64,000 nt of DNA from Dyella ginsengisoli LA-4. Lineage in GTDB: Bacteria > Pseudomonadota > Gammaproteobacteria > Xanthomonadales > Rhodanobacteraceae. The number at the start of each line of letters is the position of its first letter. The stretch's first letter is position 1. The DNA lies in contig NZ_AMSF01000002.1 in assembly GCF_000334915.1 (NCBI RefSeq), positions 1 to 64,000 of the forward strand, given 5' to 3'. Position numbers and translations under genes: made by a program. A model generated the notes under the pieces. The model searched no databases and had not been told where the DNA came from. It saw only the letters and a program-made list of their open reading frames with translations. Of the stretch, positions 1 through 8,497 are shown piece after piece.

Positions 1-98
1 GCGGCGCCCCGCCGATCCCGCTGGTGCGCCAGCAGATGCTCGGCGGTCCGGTGGAAGCGAAGCTGTGGACCCAGTCCGAGGCCACCACCGCGCAGTAA
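1..98 (+). CDS. C-terminal fragment of an unidentified protein
   Basis: An open frame enters from the left edge and ends at TAA 96-98, giving 31 residues ending LWTQSEATTAQ. The fragment is too short to assign to a family. It is called coding because the frame is open to the edge and a perfect GC-rich hairpin follows 12 bases after the stop, as expected at a gene end. Confidence 0.55.
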   Translation, partial: GAPPIPLVRQQMLGGPVEAKLWTQSEATTAQ

Positions 99-110
99 GC
101 CTTGCCGATC

Positions 111-136
111 CACGCCCCGCCGGCCGGCGGGGCGTG
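111..136 (+). terminator. Perfect 13-bp hairpin after the first gene
   Basis: The arms CACGCCCCGCCGG (111-123) and CCGGCGGGGCGTG (124-136) are exact reverse complements. No T tract follows, so this is either a weak terminator or an mRNA 3'-end stabiliser rather than a classical intrinsic terminator. Confidence 0.4.
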
Positions 137-303
137 CGGCAGAGGGGACGGCGACGTGCACCCACGGCGTCCCCACCCTGCGCCGGAGCCCGCCCGTTCC
201 GCGCCTCCGCCACCTGTTAGCAATCGCCCCCGCCGGCTGCCGCGCAATTCCCCCGATCCGGAGGTAGGCTCGAGCCGTCGAGCACCAACAGGGGGTACGC
301 GAC

Positions 304-762
304 ATGATCGAGGCATTCCACCACGGCACGCCGGCGCAGGTCTGGCAGGAACTGGTGCAGCAGGCCGCCCGGCACGCCGGGCACCCGCTGGACGAGACCC
401 ACGAGAGCCACCTCGTCTTCGTCCTGCTGCGCTTCCAGCGCGACGCGCAACTGCTCAGCCACACCCACGGCCTGGACTGGCTCGACGCGCTCGAGCAGGT
501 CGGCAGCGCGCGGACCGAGGCCCTGCGCGACGTCGGCGACCGCTGCCTGCTGGTCGCCGGGCTGTTCCCGCAGCTGGCCGAACGCCGCCGGGTGAGCGTG
601 GGCTACTACGTCGACATCGGCCGTGCCGCCTACCAGGGCGTGGCCGACGCCAGCCGCCGCGCCTACGCGGCGCTGTACGAGCAGCTCGCCGCCAGCTATC
701 GCGAGCTCGTGCACACGCTGTCGGCGATGCGCCGGCTCGACGTGCCGGCCGTGCTGCACTAG
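304..762 (+). CDS. Conserved hypothetical cytoplasmic protein, 152 aa
   Basis: I do not recognise the family. The 152-residue product is predicted all-helical and soluble, with no signal peptide, membrane segment or cysteine motif. It contains the charged stretch DETHESHLVFVLLRFQRDAQ (about residues 30-50) and a tyrosine-rich patch GYYVDIGRAAY. A weak G-run lies 7-12 bases before the ATG. It stands alone on the plus strand and converges with the MFS gene that ends at 794. The complete frame and normal codon use support a real gene; the function is unknown. Confidence 0.65.
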   Translation: MIEAFHHGTPAQVWQELVQQAARHAGHPLDETHESHLVFVLLRFQRDAQLLSHTHGLDWLDALEQVGSARTEALRDVGDRCLLVAGLFPQLAERRRVSVGYYVDIGRAAYQGVADASRRAYAALYEQLAASYRELVHTLSAMRRLDVPAVLH

Positions 763-793
763 GACAGCGCGAGGCGCCGGCCCCGCGGGGGAA

Positions 794-1984
794 TCAGGCG
801 GCCGCCGCCTGCAGCCGGTGCGCGCGCCACTGCGAGGCCATTGCCACCACGGCCAGCGCGCCGCCGAACAGGCTGACACCCGGCCAGCCAGCCCGCTGCC
901 AGGCCAGGCTCGCGCCCACCGAGCCGAACGAGCCGCCGAGGAACATGGTGGTCATGAACACCGTGTTGAGCCGGCTCTTGTATTCCGGATGCAGGCCGTA
1001 GATCAGGTGCTGGTGCGACACCAGCGCCACCTGCACGCCGAAATCCAGCAGCACCACGCCCACCACCATGCCGGCGATCGACTCCCACACGCCGAACACG
1101 CCCCACGCCAGCACCGCCACCGCGGTACCCAGCGCAATCACCACGTAGGGACCACGGCGATCGGCCATGCGCCCGGCCAGTGGCGCCATCGCCACGCCCA
1201 CGGCGCCGACCACGCCGAACAGGCCAGCCACGTCGGGACCCAGGTGAAATGCCGGCTGCTGCAGCCGCAGCGCGAGGATGGTCCAGAACGCGGTGAAGCA
1301 AGCGAACAGCATCGCCTGGGTGAAGCCGGCCCGGCGCAGCACCGGCTCGCCACGCCACAGCTTGCCCAGCGACGCCAGCAGCGCGCCGTAGCGCATCGAC
1401 CGGGCCGGTCGGTGCGCCGGCAGGCACTGTCGCATCAGCAGCGCGCTGCCCAGCGCGATCGGCACCGCCACCCAGAACATCGCCTGCCAGCCGAAACGCT
1501 CGGCGACGAAACCGGCCAGCGTGCGACTGAACAGGATGCCGGTGAGCAGGCCGCTCATCACGAAACCGATCGCCGCGCCGCGCTTCGACGGCTCGGCGAG
1601 GATCGCCACGAACGGCACGATCTGCTGCGCGACGGTCGCCGCCGCGCCGAGCGCCAGCGAGGCGGCCAGCAGGCTCCAGGCACTGGAGGCGAGCGCGGCC
1701 CCCAGCGAGGCGACGGCGACCGCGACGAACTGCACCACGATCAGGCGCCTGCGCTCGAACAGGTCGCCCAGCGGCAGCAGCAGGAACAACCCCAGCGCAT
1801 AGCCGACCTGGGTCAGCGTGGCCACCAGCCCGGCCACGCCCGCGTGCGGGAAGCGCGCGGCGATCATGCCGAGCATCGGCTGGTTGTAATAGATGTTGGC
1901 CACCGCCGTGCCGCAGGCCAGCGCCATCGCGAACAGGGTGCCGCGGGTGAGTGGGTGGGCCAATGGCGGCGTCTGGTCGGTCAT
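794..1984 (-). CDS. MFS transporter, predicted drug/metabolite exporter
   Basis: This 396-residue inner-membrane protein has about 12 hydrophobic segments. Near the N-terminus it carries ANIYYNQPML, typical of a proteobacterial DHA1-like group, and the loop 2-3 motif GDLFERRRLIV matches the conserved G-D-x-x-x-R-R-x MFS signature. A second copy, GRMADRRGPYVV, marks the start of the C-terminal half. The family works by proton-coupled export of small molecules; nothing here fixes the substrate. It is probably monocistronic, with the next minus-strand gene 113 bases upstream. Confidence 0.85.
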   Translation of the reverse strand: MTDQTPPLAHPLTRGTLFAMALACGTAVANIYYNQPMLGMIAARFPHAGVAGLVATLTQVGYALGLFLLLPLGDLFERRRLIVVQFVAVAVASLGAALASSAWSLLAASLALGAAATVAQQIVPFVAILAEPSKRGAAIGFVMSGLLTGILFSRTLAGFVAERFGWQAMFWVAVPIALGSALLMRQCLPAHRPARSMRYGALLASLGKLWRGEPVLRRAGFTQAMLFACFTAFWTILALRLQQPAFHLGPDVAGLFGVVGAVGVAMAPLAGRMADRRGPYVVIALGTAVAVLAWGVFGVWESIAGMVVGVVLLDFGVQVALVSHQHLIYGLHPEYKSRLNTVFMTTMFLGGSFGSVGASLAWQRAGWPGVSLFGGALAVVAMASQWRAHRLQAAAA

Positions 1985-2097
1985 CGGGAATCCGTGTGCG
2001 GCGCGTCCGCCACGTGCAGCCGGGGGTCGCCCGCTATGGGCGCGCAGTCAGCCCGTTCGCGGGCAAGCGATGCAGGTGGTCGCCAGGCACGCAAATC

Positions 2098-3354
2098 TCA
2101 AGCTCCCGCATGCAGCTCGACCGGTCGCCGCACTTCGGTCGCCAGCCGATCGAGAAATGCGGCAGGCAGTGCGACCGTGCCCCACCAACCGCACCGCGTG
2201 CCGGTCAGCACCCGCAGCATTTGCCCGCGCCCACCCGGCAGTCGGGAAAGCGGGTGGAACAGCGCATCGCGCAGGGCCGGAGCGACGCGCCGATCGGACT
2301 GGAACAGCGGCGTGAGCCACCGGCTCCAGAAGTGATAGACGCCCAGGTGCGAGCGGCGCCCGGCCTGGTACGCCGCCAGCGCTTCCGGCACCTTGCCGCA
2401 GACCCGCAGGGCATCACGCAGGGCCAACGCATCCAGCAGCGCCATGTTGACGCCCTGCCCCAACTGCGGACTCATCGCGTGGGCGGCATCGCCCAGCAAC
2501 ACGGCACGGCCGCGATGCCAGCGGCGATGCATGGCATCGCGGTAGCGGGCAGGTGCCAGCCCGTGCGGTACGGCGGTTGCAGCCAGCCGCTCGGCGGCTT
2601 CTGGCCAGACGGCCTTCAATGCATCGCGCCACCGCTCCGGCGCATCGCCGACGGCTTCCATTGCCGCGGACGGCAGGCTCCAGAAGAAGCTCATCTTCGG
2701 CACGGGATCGTCCGGTCGCGTACCCACCGGCAGCATGCCGGCCATGCGTCGCGCGGCCACGTAACGCTGGCGCAACTCGTCGGCCCAGGGCCATTGCGCC
2801 TGGTCGACCAGACACCATTGCGCGCCCCATGGATAGGGCCGGTCCAGCACCGCCGGCGCAATCTGGCCACGCAGCGACGAGGCCGAACCGTCGGCCACCA
2901 CGATCAGGTCGAAGCCGGCATGGACGTTGCCCCCGCCATCGATCAATCGACCTGCCTCCGCATCGACGCTGGCGATGGCGCTACCGGCATGCAGGCGGCG
3001 CCCGGATTGCCAGGCCGCATCGAGCAACTGGAACATCGCGCCACGTTGCAGGCCCAGGCCGAACAGCACCGGATCCAATTCCGCATAGCGCATGTCCATC
3101 ACCGGGCGTCCGGCCGCGGTCTCGCCGAACAGGCGGCCGATCCTCACGCCATGCGCCAGCGCCGCGTCGAGCAGGCCGAGCTCCCACAGCACGCGCAACC
3201 CGACCGGCTGCAGCAAGAAGCCCGCACCCACCGGCCCCGGCTGCGCGACCCGCTCGAACACCTGTACGTCATGGCCATCGCGCGAGAGCAGCAATGCAGT
3301 GGCCTGACCGCCGCTGCCGTAACCGACCACCGCCACCCGCAACCGTTTCGTCAT
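2098..3354 (-). CDS. FAD-dependent monooxygenase (UbiH/PHBH-like)
   Basis: This is a 418-residue flavoprotein monooxygenase of the aromatic hydroxylase type. The FAD Rossmann motif at residues 8-13 is GYGSGG, slightly off the usual GxGxxG-GG form. The second FAD-binding signature GDAAHAMSPQLGQGVNMAL (about residues 280-300) is intact. The start at 3354 (MTKRLRV) is preferred over 3402 because it places the beta-alpha-beta fold at the N-terminus. Such enzymes use NAD(P)H and O2 to hydroxylate or epoxidise small molecules; the substrate is unknown. The divergent GNAT gene begins 157 bases away. Confidence 0.85.
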   Translation of the reverse strand: MTKRLRVAVVGYGSGGQATALLLSRDGHDVQVFERVAQPGPVGAGFLLQPVGLRVLWELGLLDAALAHGVRIGRLFGETAAGRPVMDMRYAELDPVLFGLGLQRGAMFQLLDAAWQSGRRLHAGSAIASVDAEAGRLIDGGGNVHAGFDLIVVADGSASSLRGQIAPAVLDRPYPWGAQWCLVDQAQWPWADELRQRYVAARRMAGMLPVGTRPDDPVPKMSFFWSLPSAAMEAVGDAPERWRDALKAVWPEAAERLAATAVPHGLAPARYRDAMHRRWHRGRAVLLGDAAHAMSPQLGQGVNMALLDALALRDALRVCGKVPEALAAYQAGRRSHLGVYHFWSRWLTPLFQSDRRVAPALRDALFHPLSRLPGGRGQMLRVLTGTRCGWWGTVALPAAFLDRLATEVRRPVELHAGA

Positions 3355-3510
3355 CCCCGTCCCTGCGCGTCCACCCCACGATCCCGCCAAGCGTAGCGCC
3401 ACTTGCTCGAAAACCCCGGCGCTCCCGGTTAGGGTGGCCCGACACCATCGCCAACTCCCCGACGCGACACCGGAGCAGGCAGCGTCATCCCTACCAAGGA
3501 CGGCTTACCC

Positions 3511-4002
3511 TTGATACTTCTGACCCCGATCACCGAAGCGCATCTGCCCGAGGTGCAGCGGTTCGCCGCCGATCCCGCCATTGGCGCAAGCAGCTACGTT
3601 CCCTCGCCCTACCCTGCCGACGGCGCCGCCACGTGGCACGCCGCGCTGACCAACCGCGTAGCCGCTGGCAGCGCGGCGGTTTTCGCGATCACGGAAGACG
3701 ACGCCTTTCGCGGGGTCGCCAGCCTCAACGACATCGATCGCGCAGTCGGGCGGGCGCACCTGGACTACTGGGTCGCCGTGCCGTACCAACGCCGTGGCGT
3801 TGCCTCGGCCGCCATCGCGCTGGCACAGCAGTTCGCCGGCGATCGACTCGGACTCAAAGCCCTGCTGAGCACCTGCCTGGCCAGCAACTCCGCCTCGCTG
3901 CGCGCACTGGAGCGCAACGGTTTCGTCGTCTACCAGCGGGTGCCGGCTCCGCCGGGCAAGTTCGCCGGCCAGGAACTGCTTCGGCTGCATCGCCGCCTCT
4001 AG
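3511..4002 (+). CDS. GNAT family N-acetyltransferase
   Basis: This 163-residue protein resembles the RimJ/RimL type of acetyltransferase. It begins with MILLTPITEAHLPEVQRF and has the acetyl-CoA loop motif VPYQRRGVASAA (about residues 90-101; Q/R-x-x-G-x-A/G). The motif A/B region ACLASNSASLRALERNGF-like (C-L-A-S-N-S-A-S near residue 126) is also present. The start codon is TTG at 3511, with AAGGA at 3496-3500 as ribosome binding site; no better ATG exists in frame. The substrate (protein N-terminus or small amine) is not evident. Confidence 0.8.
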   Translation: MILLTPITEAHLPEVQRFAADPAIGASSYVPSPYPADGAATWHAALTNRVAAGSAAVFAITEDDAFRGVASLNDIDRAVGRAHLDYWVAVPYQRRGVASAAIALAQQFAGDRLGLKALLSTCLASNSASLRALERNGFVVYQRVPAPPGKFAGQELLRLHRRL

Positions 4003-4049
4003 CGGAGCCCGTGTCGCGGAGAAATCGTCGCCGGTTCGCGTGCGGCGCC

Positions 4050-4703
4050 TCAGCGCCGGGCCTTGCGCCGTCGCAACACGTGCACCCGCTCGAAGCGCGA
4101 CTCGGTGCCTGCACGCAGCCGCGCCAGGTTGGCGCGGTGGGTATAGGCCAGCAATGCGGCGACCACCAGCGCAAACACGATCCGGATCGCCCCCGCCCCG
4201 GATGCCAGCGCGAACAGCGGCAGACTGATCGCGGCGAGCACGGTGGACAGCCCGACATAGCCCGTCGACAGCAGGCTCAGCAGCCACACGGCCAGGATCA
4301 CCGGTAGCGCAGCCGGCCACGCCACGGCCAGCGCGCCGACCAGGGTCGCCGCCCCCTTGCCGCCGCGGAAGCCGTGGAATACAGGCCAGACGTGGCCGGC
4401 GACCGTGGCCAGCAGTGCCGCGTACACCGCCCAGGCGCGGGTCGAATCGGGCATCCAGTGCACAGCCAACCAGGCGGCGAGCGCACCCTTGCCGATGTCG
4501 ATCAGCACGGTACCCAGCGCGAAGCGCCAGCCCTGCGTGCGCAGGGCATTGGTGCCCCCGGCATTGCCGCTGCCCAATGTGCGGATATCCACGCCGCGCA
4601 ACCGCCCCAGCAGCAGGCTGCCGGAGAGCGAACCAAGCAGGTAGGTCAGCACGAACAGCGCCAGCGTGAGGGCCCAGGACACCGGCTGGACGACTGCCGT
4701 CAC
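4050..4703 (-). CDS. plsY: Acyl-phosphate:glycerol-3-phosphate acyltransferase PlsY
   Basis: PlsY is an inner-membrane enzyme that transfers an acyl chain from acyl-phosphate to glycerol-3-phosphate, the first step of phospholipid synthesis. The 217-residue product has about five membrane segments. It shows the family motifs GSLLLGRLRG, GSGNAGGTNALRTQG (about residues 43-57) and FHGFRGGKGAATLVG (about 108-122), which line the phosphate-binding site. It starts only 3 bases after the stop of the upstream fatty acid kinase-like gene, so the two are almost certainly co-transcribed. That kinase would supply the acyl-phosphate substrate. The C-terminus ends in a basic tail RRRKARR. Confidence 0.95.
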   Translation of the reverse strand: MTAVVQPVSWALTLALFVLTYLLGSLSGSLLLGRLRGVDIRTLGSGNAGGTNALRTQGWRFALGTVLIDIGKGALAAWLAVHWMPDSTRAWAVYAALLATVAGHVWPVFHGFRGGKGAATLVGALAVAWPAALPVILAVWLLSLLSTGYVGLSTVLAAISLPLFALASGAGAIRIVFALVVAALLAYTHRANLARLRAGTESRFERVHVLRRRKARR

Positions 4704-4706
4704 GGC

Positions 4707-6509
4707 TCAGTTCTCCACCGGCTGCGCGCTGACCACCAGCGTGCCCGGCCCGGCATGGGCGCCGATCGCCGGACCGGTCTCGACCAGCCACGACTCGATG
4801 CACGGCAACCGCTCGCGCAGCGCCTGCAGCAGCTCCGCCCCCTCGCCGGCCGCGTCGCAATGGCCGACGATCAGCCGCCAGCGCGCGCCGGCGGGCAGGC
4901 GCCGTGCGATATAGCTGGCGAAACGCTCGACCAGCCGCTGCCGACCGAACAGGCCGCCGACCACGCCCAGCTTGCCGTCCGGCTTGACCCGCGCGATCGG
5001 CACCAGCCCCAGCAGCTCCACCACGGTCTTGCTCCACGCCGGCAGGCGCCCGCCGCGCACCGGCATGGTGAGATCGCGGGTCATCGCCCAGGTCAGGGTG
5101 CGCGGGCGCAGGGCCTCCAGCCGAGCCACGATGGCCGCGGCACCAGCGCCCTCGCGCGCGGCTTCGGCGGCGGCGATGGCGAGCAAAGCCTGGCCGCCGG
5201 CGGCGTTGGCGCTGTCGACGATGAAGGTGCGCGCCGGATCGACCCGCTGCGCGGCGGTCTCGGCTGACTGGATGGTGCCGGACACCGCGCGTGCCACGCC
5301 GATGTAGACCACCGCCGGATGATGGGCGAGCAGGAAGTCGAACTGCCGCCGGAAATCGCCCGGTGCCGGCTGGCTGGTTCGCGGCAGCACGTCGCTCTGG
5401 CGCAGGCGTGCGTAGAACTGCGCCGGCGTCATGCCGACCTTGTCCAGATAATCCTGCTCGCCGAAGTTGAGCCGCAGCGGCACCACGTGCAGATGCAGTG
5501 CCTCGGCCAGCCCCTCGGGCAGGTCCGCCGAGCTGTCGGTGACAATGGCCACTGCACCGGCGCCGGCCGCGCTGCGCGCCTGCGCCTGCATGTCGTCCGC
5601 CTTGGTCGACTCCACCTGGCCGAAGCGCGCCGCCACCTCGAACAGCGCCTGCGGCGAGGCGATGTGTGCGTGCAGGCGCATCCGCGTGGTCGAGCCGGCG
5701 ACCACGATGCACGACGCGCCCAGCGCCGCGACCGCCTCGCGCACCGCCGCCGGATGCAGGTCGCTGCCGCTGATCAGGCACTCGCTGCACCAGCGATGGG
5801 CGGGATCGGCGGCGGCCAGCGCGTCGTCGGCATGCAGGTGCTCCGGGGCCAGCGCCGGCACCGCCACTTCGAGCGGGACGGACTCGCCGCCCAGCACGGC
5901 GCCGATACCCTCCAGCAGATGCACGAAACCCTGCGCGCCGGCATCCACCACTCCGGCCTTGAGCAGTACCGGCAACTGCTGCGGGGTATGCGCCAGTGCC
6001 CGTCGCGCGCGCTCCAACGCGACCCCGAACCACGCTCGCGGATCGCGCACGTCTTCGCTCGCCTCCAGCGATTCGGCGAAGGCAGCGATCACGCTGAGCA
6101 TCGTCCCCTCGCGCGGTTCGGCCACCGCCTCGCGCGCGGCACGGGCACCGGCCTGCACCGCCTGCGCCAGCCGCGCGGGAGCGACCGCGATACGGTCGCC
6201 CAGATCCGAAGCCACACCGGTGAGGAACTGCGCCAGGATCGCGCCGGAGTTGCCGCGCCCACCGTCCACCGCATCCTCGCCGACCCGGCGCAGCAGTTCG
6301 CCGACACCGGCGGCGCGACGGCTCAATGCCCCGCTCAGCACGCTGCCCATGGTAAAGGCCAGGTTGTTGCCGGTATCGCCGTCGGCCACCGGGAACACGT
6401 TGATGCGGTTCAGCCCGTCGCGCCCGGCAATCACCCGGTGCGCTCCGCCGATCAGGGCGCGGCGAAGGGCGGGAGTTCGGATGGCGCGCGGCAGGGTGGC
6501 AGTCGTCAT
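4707..6509 (-). CDS. Fused FakA-FakB-like fatty acid kinase (DhaL + DegV)
   Basis: This 600-residue protein joins two normally separate proteins. Residues 1-200 are a DhaL/DAK2 kinase domain with the ATP-Mg motif VFPVADGDTGNNL (38-50) and GGRGNSGAILAQFL. A FakA-type middle domain follows (VVDAGAQGF, then HRWCSECLISG). From about residue 325 there is a DegV/FakB fatty-acid-binding domain with IVTDSSADLP and the ligand-pocket motif TSQPAPGDF. In Firmicutes, FakB presents a fatty acid to FakA, which phosphorylates it; here both would act in one chain. The start MTTATLP at 6509 is preferred to 6593, which adds a non-conserved Cys-rich leader. plsY follows after 3 bases. Confidence 0.88.
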   Translation of the reverse strand: MTTATLPRAIRTPALRRALIGGAHRVIAGRDGLNRINVFPVADGDTGNNLAFTMGSVLSGALSRRAAGVGELLRRVGEDAVDGGRGNSGAILAQFLTGVASDLGDRIAVAPARLAQAVQAGARAAREAVAEPREGTMLSVIAAFAESLEASEDVRDPRAWFGVALERARRALAHTPQQLPVLLKAGVVDAGAQGFVHLLEGIGAVLGGESVPLEVAVPALAPEHLHADDALAAADPAHRWCSECLISGSDLHPAAVREAVAALGASCIVVAGSTTRMRLHAHIASPQALFEVAARFGQVESTKADDMQAQARSAAGAGAVAIVTDSSADLPEGLAEALHLHVVPLRLNFGEQDYLDKVGMTPAQFYARLRQSDVLPRTSQPAPGDFRRQFDFLLAHHPAVVYIGVARAVSGTIQSAETAAQRVDPARTFIVDSANAAGGQALLAIAAAEAAREGAGAAAIVARLEALRPRTLTWAMTRDLTMPVRGGRLPAWSKTVVELLGLVPIARVKPDGKLGVVGGLFGRQRLVERFASYIARRLPAGARWRLIVGHCDAAGEGAELLQALRERLPCIESWLVETGPAIGAHAGPGTLVVSAQPVEN

Positions 6510-6669
6510 GCGGCTGTCGAAGTCCGTGGAGGGGCAACCGCAGGAGCATACGGGGAGGTCTGGACGGCACGCATGCTGCATCGCACGCGCCACCGTTGGG
6601 ACGAGCGGGCTGGGTTACCATGCCGCCCCTTCCCCGCATGCGTGCCGCTCCGCGGCCGCGGAGCCTGAC

Positions 6670-7512
6670 GTGACGCACTACACCGGCCCCCTGCTGACCC
6701 GCGCGACCGGCATCACCCTGCTCGACGCCGCGAAACGCGGCGAGCCGACCTGGCAGGGCTCGCTGGACCTGGGGCGCTCGACCGGCCAGGCACGACTCGA
6801 TGCAGACCGCTGGCAGTGGCTCGACCGGCACTATCCCTACCCCGACAAGCTCAGGGACCGCACGATCTACTGGTGGGACGGCGAGGAGTTCGCACCGGTG
6901 TCGCGCTTTTCCGGCGCGCTGATCAAGCTGGTACCGACCGAATGGGACGTGCCGACCTTCGAGATCGACGGCATCAAGATGCTGCCCTCGGCGAAGGAAT
7001 CGCCACTGGACGACGCACGCCGCAAGGTGGCGCTGGTCGAACCGGGCGGCAAGACCGTGCTCGATACCTGCGGCGGCCTCGGCTACTTCGCCGCCTGCTG
7101 CCTTGAAGCGGGCGTCACGCACATGCAGTCGTTCGAGAAAAACGCCGATGTGCTGTGGCTGCGCACGATCAATCCGTGGTCGCCCGACCCTGGCGCGCCC
7201 TCCAGCGGTGGCCGCCTGCAGCTCACGCATGCCGACGTGACGGAAGCCATCGCCAACATCGCCGACGCCTCGGTCGATGCCCTGCTGCACGACCCGCCGC
7301 GCTTCGGCATCGCCGGCGAGCTGTACGCACAGACCTTCTACGACCAGCTCGCCCGCGTGTTGCGTCGGGGCGGCCGGCTGTTCCACTACACCGGCAGCCC
7401 CAACAAACTCACCAGCGGACGCGACGTGCCGCGTGAAGTGGCGCGCCGGCTGGAGCGTTCCGGTTTCAGGGCCGAGCTGGCGCTGGACGGGGTGTTCGCA
7501 TCCCGCCGCTGA
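6670..7512 (+). CDS. COG2521-like class I SAM-dependent methyltransferase
   Basis: The 280-residue protein begins with GTG at 6670 (VTHYTGPLLT). A Rossmann methyltransferase core starts near residue 117 with motif I VLDTCGGLGYFAA, followed by the acidic loop FEKNADVLW. The active-site strand HDPPRFGIAGELYAQTFY and the end piece LFHYTGSPNK resemble a predicted methyltransferase group best known from archaea (COG2521). No target-recognition domain is evident, so the substrate is unknown. It is divergent from the fused fatty acid kinase gene, with 160 bases between the starts. Confidence 0.78.
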   Translation: MTHYTGPLLTRATGITLLDAAKRGEPTWQGSLDLGRSTGQARLDADRWQWLDRHYPYPDKLRDRTIYWWDGEEFAPVSRFSGALIKLVPTEWDVPTFEIDGIKMLPSAKESPLDDARRKVALVEPGGKTVLDTCGGLGYFAACCLEAGVTHMQSFEKNADVLWLRTINPWSPDPGAPSSGGRLQLTHADVTEAIANIADASVDALLHDPPRFGIAGELYAQTFYDQLARVLRRGGRLFHYTGSPNKLTSGRDVPREVARRLERSGFRAELALDGVFASRR

Positions 7513-7528
7513 TCGTCACATCGCCGCA

Positions 7529-8326
7529 TCAGGTGGTGGAGATACCACGCGGTCCTCCCGGCAGGCCGTTGGCGGCCAGGGCACGTTCGGCATCGCGCCA
7601 GACCCGCTTGAAGATGCCGCGCAGTGCCGGCTTCAACACCGCGAGCGTGGTCGATGCCGGCACACCCATCACCTGCGAGACCAGCGCCTGCATGTGCAGC
7701 ACCTCCGGCTCGGACAGGTAGCCCTGGTGGCGCCATTGCCACCCCGCCCGGTGACCGTCGTCGAAATGGCTGAAGCGGAAGCGCGTATTGGCGAGGAACA
7801 CGCCGAAACCCAGGAATACCGCGGCCAGGTCCGTGGCCGGCTCCCATACCTCCCAGCCACCCGGAGGCGGCTCGGGGAACACCGAGGTGCGGTAATGCGC
7901 CAACTCGTGCGCCAGCGTGGCGACCAGGGCCATCGGATCGGCCAGCTGGCGCGGATCGTAAGTGATCAGCGCAGTGCCGTCCTGACGCGTGCGGAAGGTA
8001 CCGGCGGGCGCCTGCGGCGCACCCTGCACGAACGCGTGCCGCGACACGCGCGTCTCCGGCCCGCTCTCGTGCGGTGCCAGCTCGCACATCCAGTCGGCCA
8101 TTCCGGCGTGCCGCTTGACCTGTTCGAGCAGTGCGGCGACGGATGCGTGGCTGTACTCCACCCGTTGCGAGAAATATTCCGGTGTCGGCAGCACCAGCCG
8201 CCGTGCCCGCAGGGCGTCCAGCCCGCCCGTGTGCTGCAGCAGCCAGTCCAGGCCGTCCAGTTGCCACCGTGTCAGCTCGTCGCCGAGTAGCGCTTCCCTG
8301 CGAAACCATCGCCACATGCCTGCCAC
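7529..8326 (-). CDS. Metallopeptidase-like protein with HELAHY motif
   Basis: The 265-residue protein has no signal peptide or membrane helix. The zinc-site motif LAHELAHYRTS (H-E-x-x-H) lies near residue 140, and the acidic segment EVWEPATDLAAVFLGFGVF about 20 residues later could give the third ligand, as in gluzincins. The remainder, including the aromatic N-terminus MWRWFRREALLGDEL, matches nothing I can name. It converges with the methyltransferase gene, with 16 bases between the stops. Zinc binding and peptidase activity are inferred from the motif only. Confidence 0.7.
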   Translation of the reverse strand: MAGMWRWFRREALLGDELTRWQLDGLDWLLQHTGGLDALRARRLVLPTPEYFSQRVEYSHASVAALLEQVKRHAGMADWMCELAPHESGPETRVSRHAFVQGAPQAPAGTFRTRQDGTALITYDPRQLADPMALVATLAHELAHYRTSVFPEPPPGGWEVWEPATDLAAVFLGFGVFLANTRFRFSHFDDGHRAGWQWRHQGYLSEPEVLHMQALVSQVMGVPASTTLAVLKPALRGIFKRVWRDAERALAANGLPGGPRGISTT

Positions 8327-8497
8327 TCCCTGTGCCTGCCGCCGGCGATGGTAAACGCATGGCCGTTCCCCGTGGAGCCATCACGGGACCCGGCGATCGG
8401 TGGACACAGCCGCGTTCCCCCCGGGCGACCACCGGGGCGACCGGTCGAAGCCGACAACCGCCAGTACGCTCCGGCCAGAGATTCTCCGGCCGGCGGC

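Noticed and set aside
3505-7386. A 1293-codon open frame on the minus strand
   Set aside because: It runs in other frames across the GNAT, plsY, fatty acid kinase and methyltransferase genes. The translation is Arg/Gly/Ala-rich without family motifs, as expected of antisense or shifted frames in GC-rich DNA.
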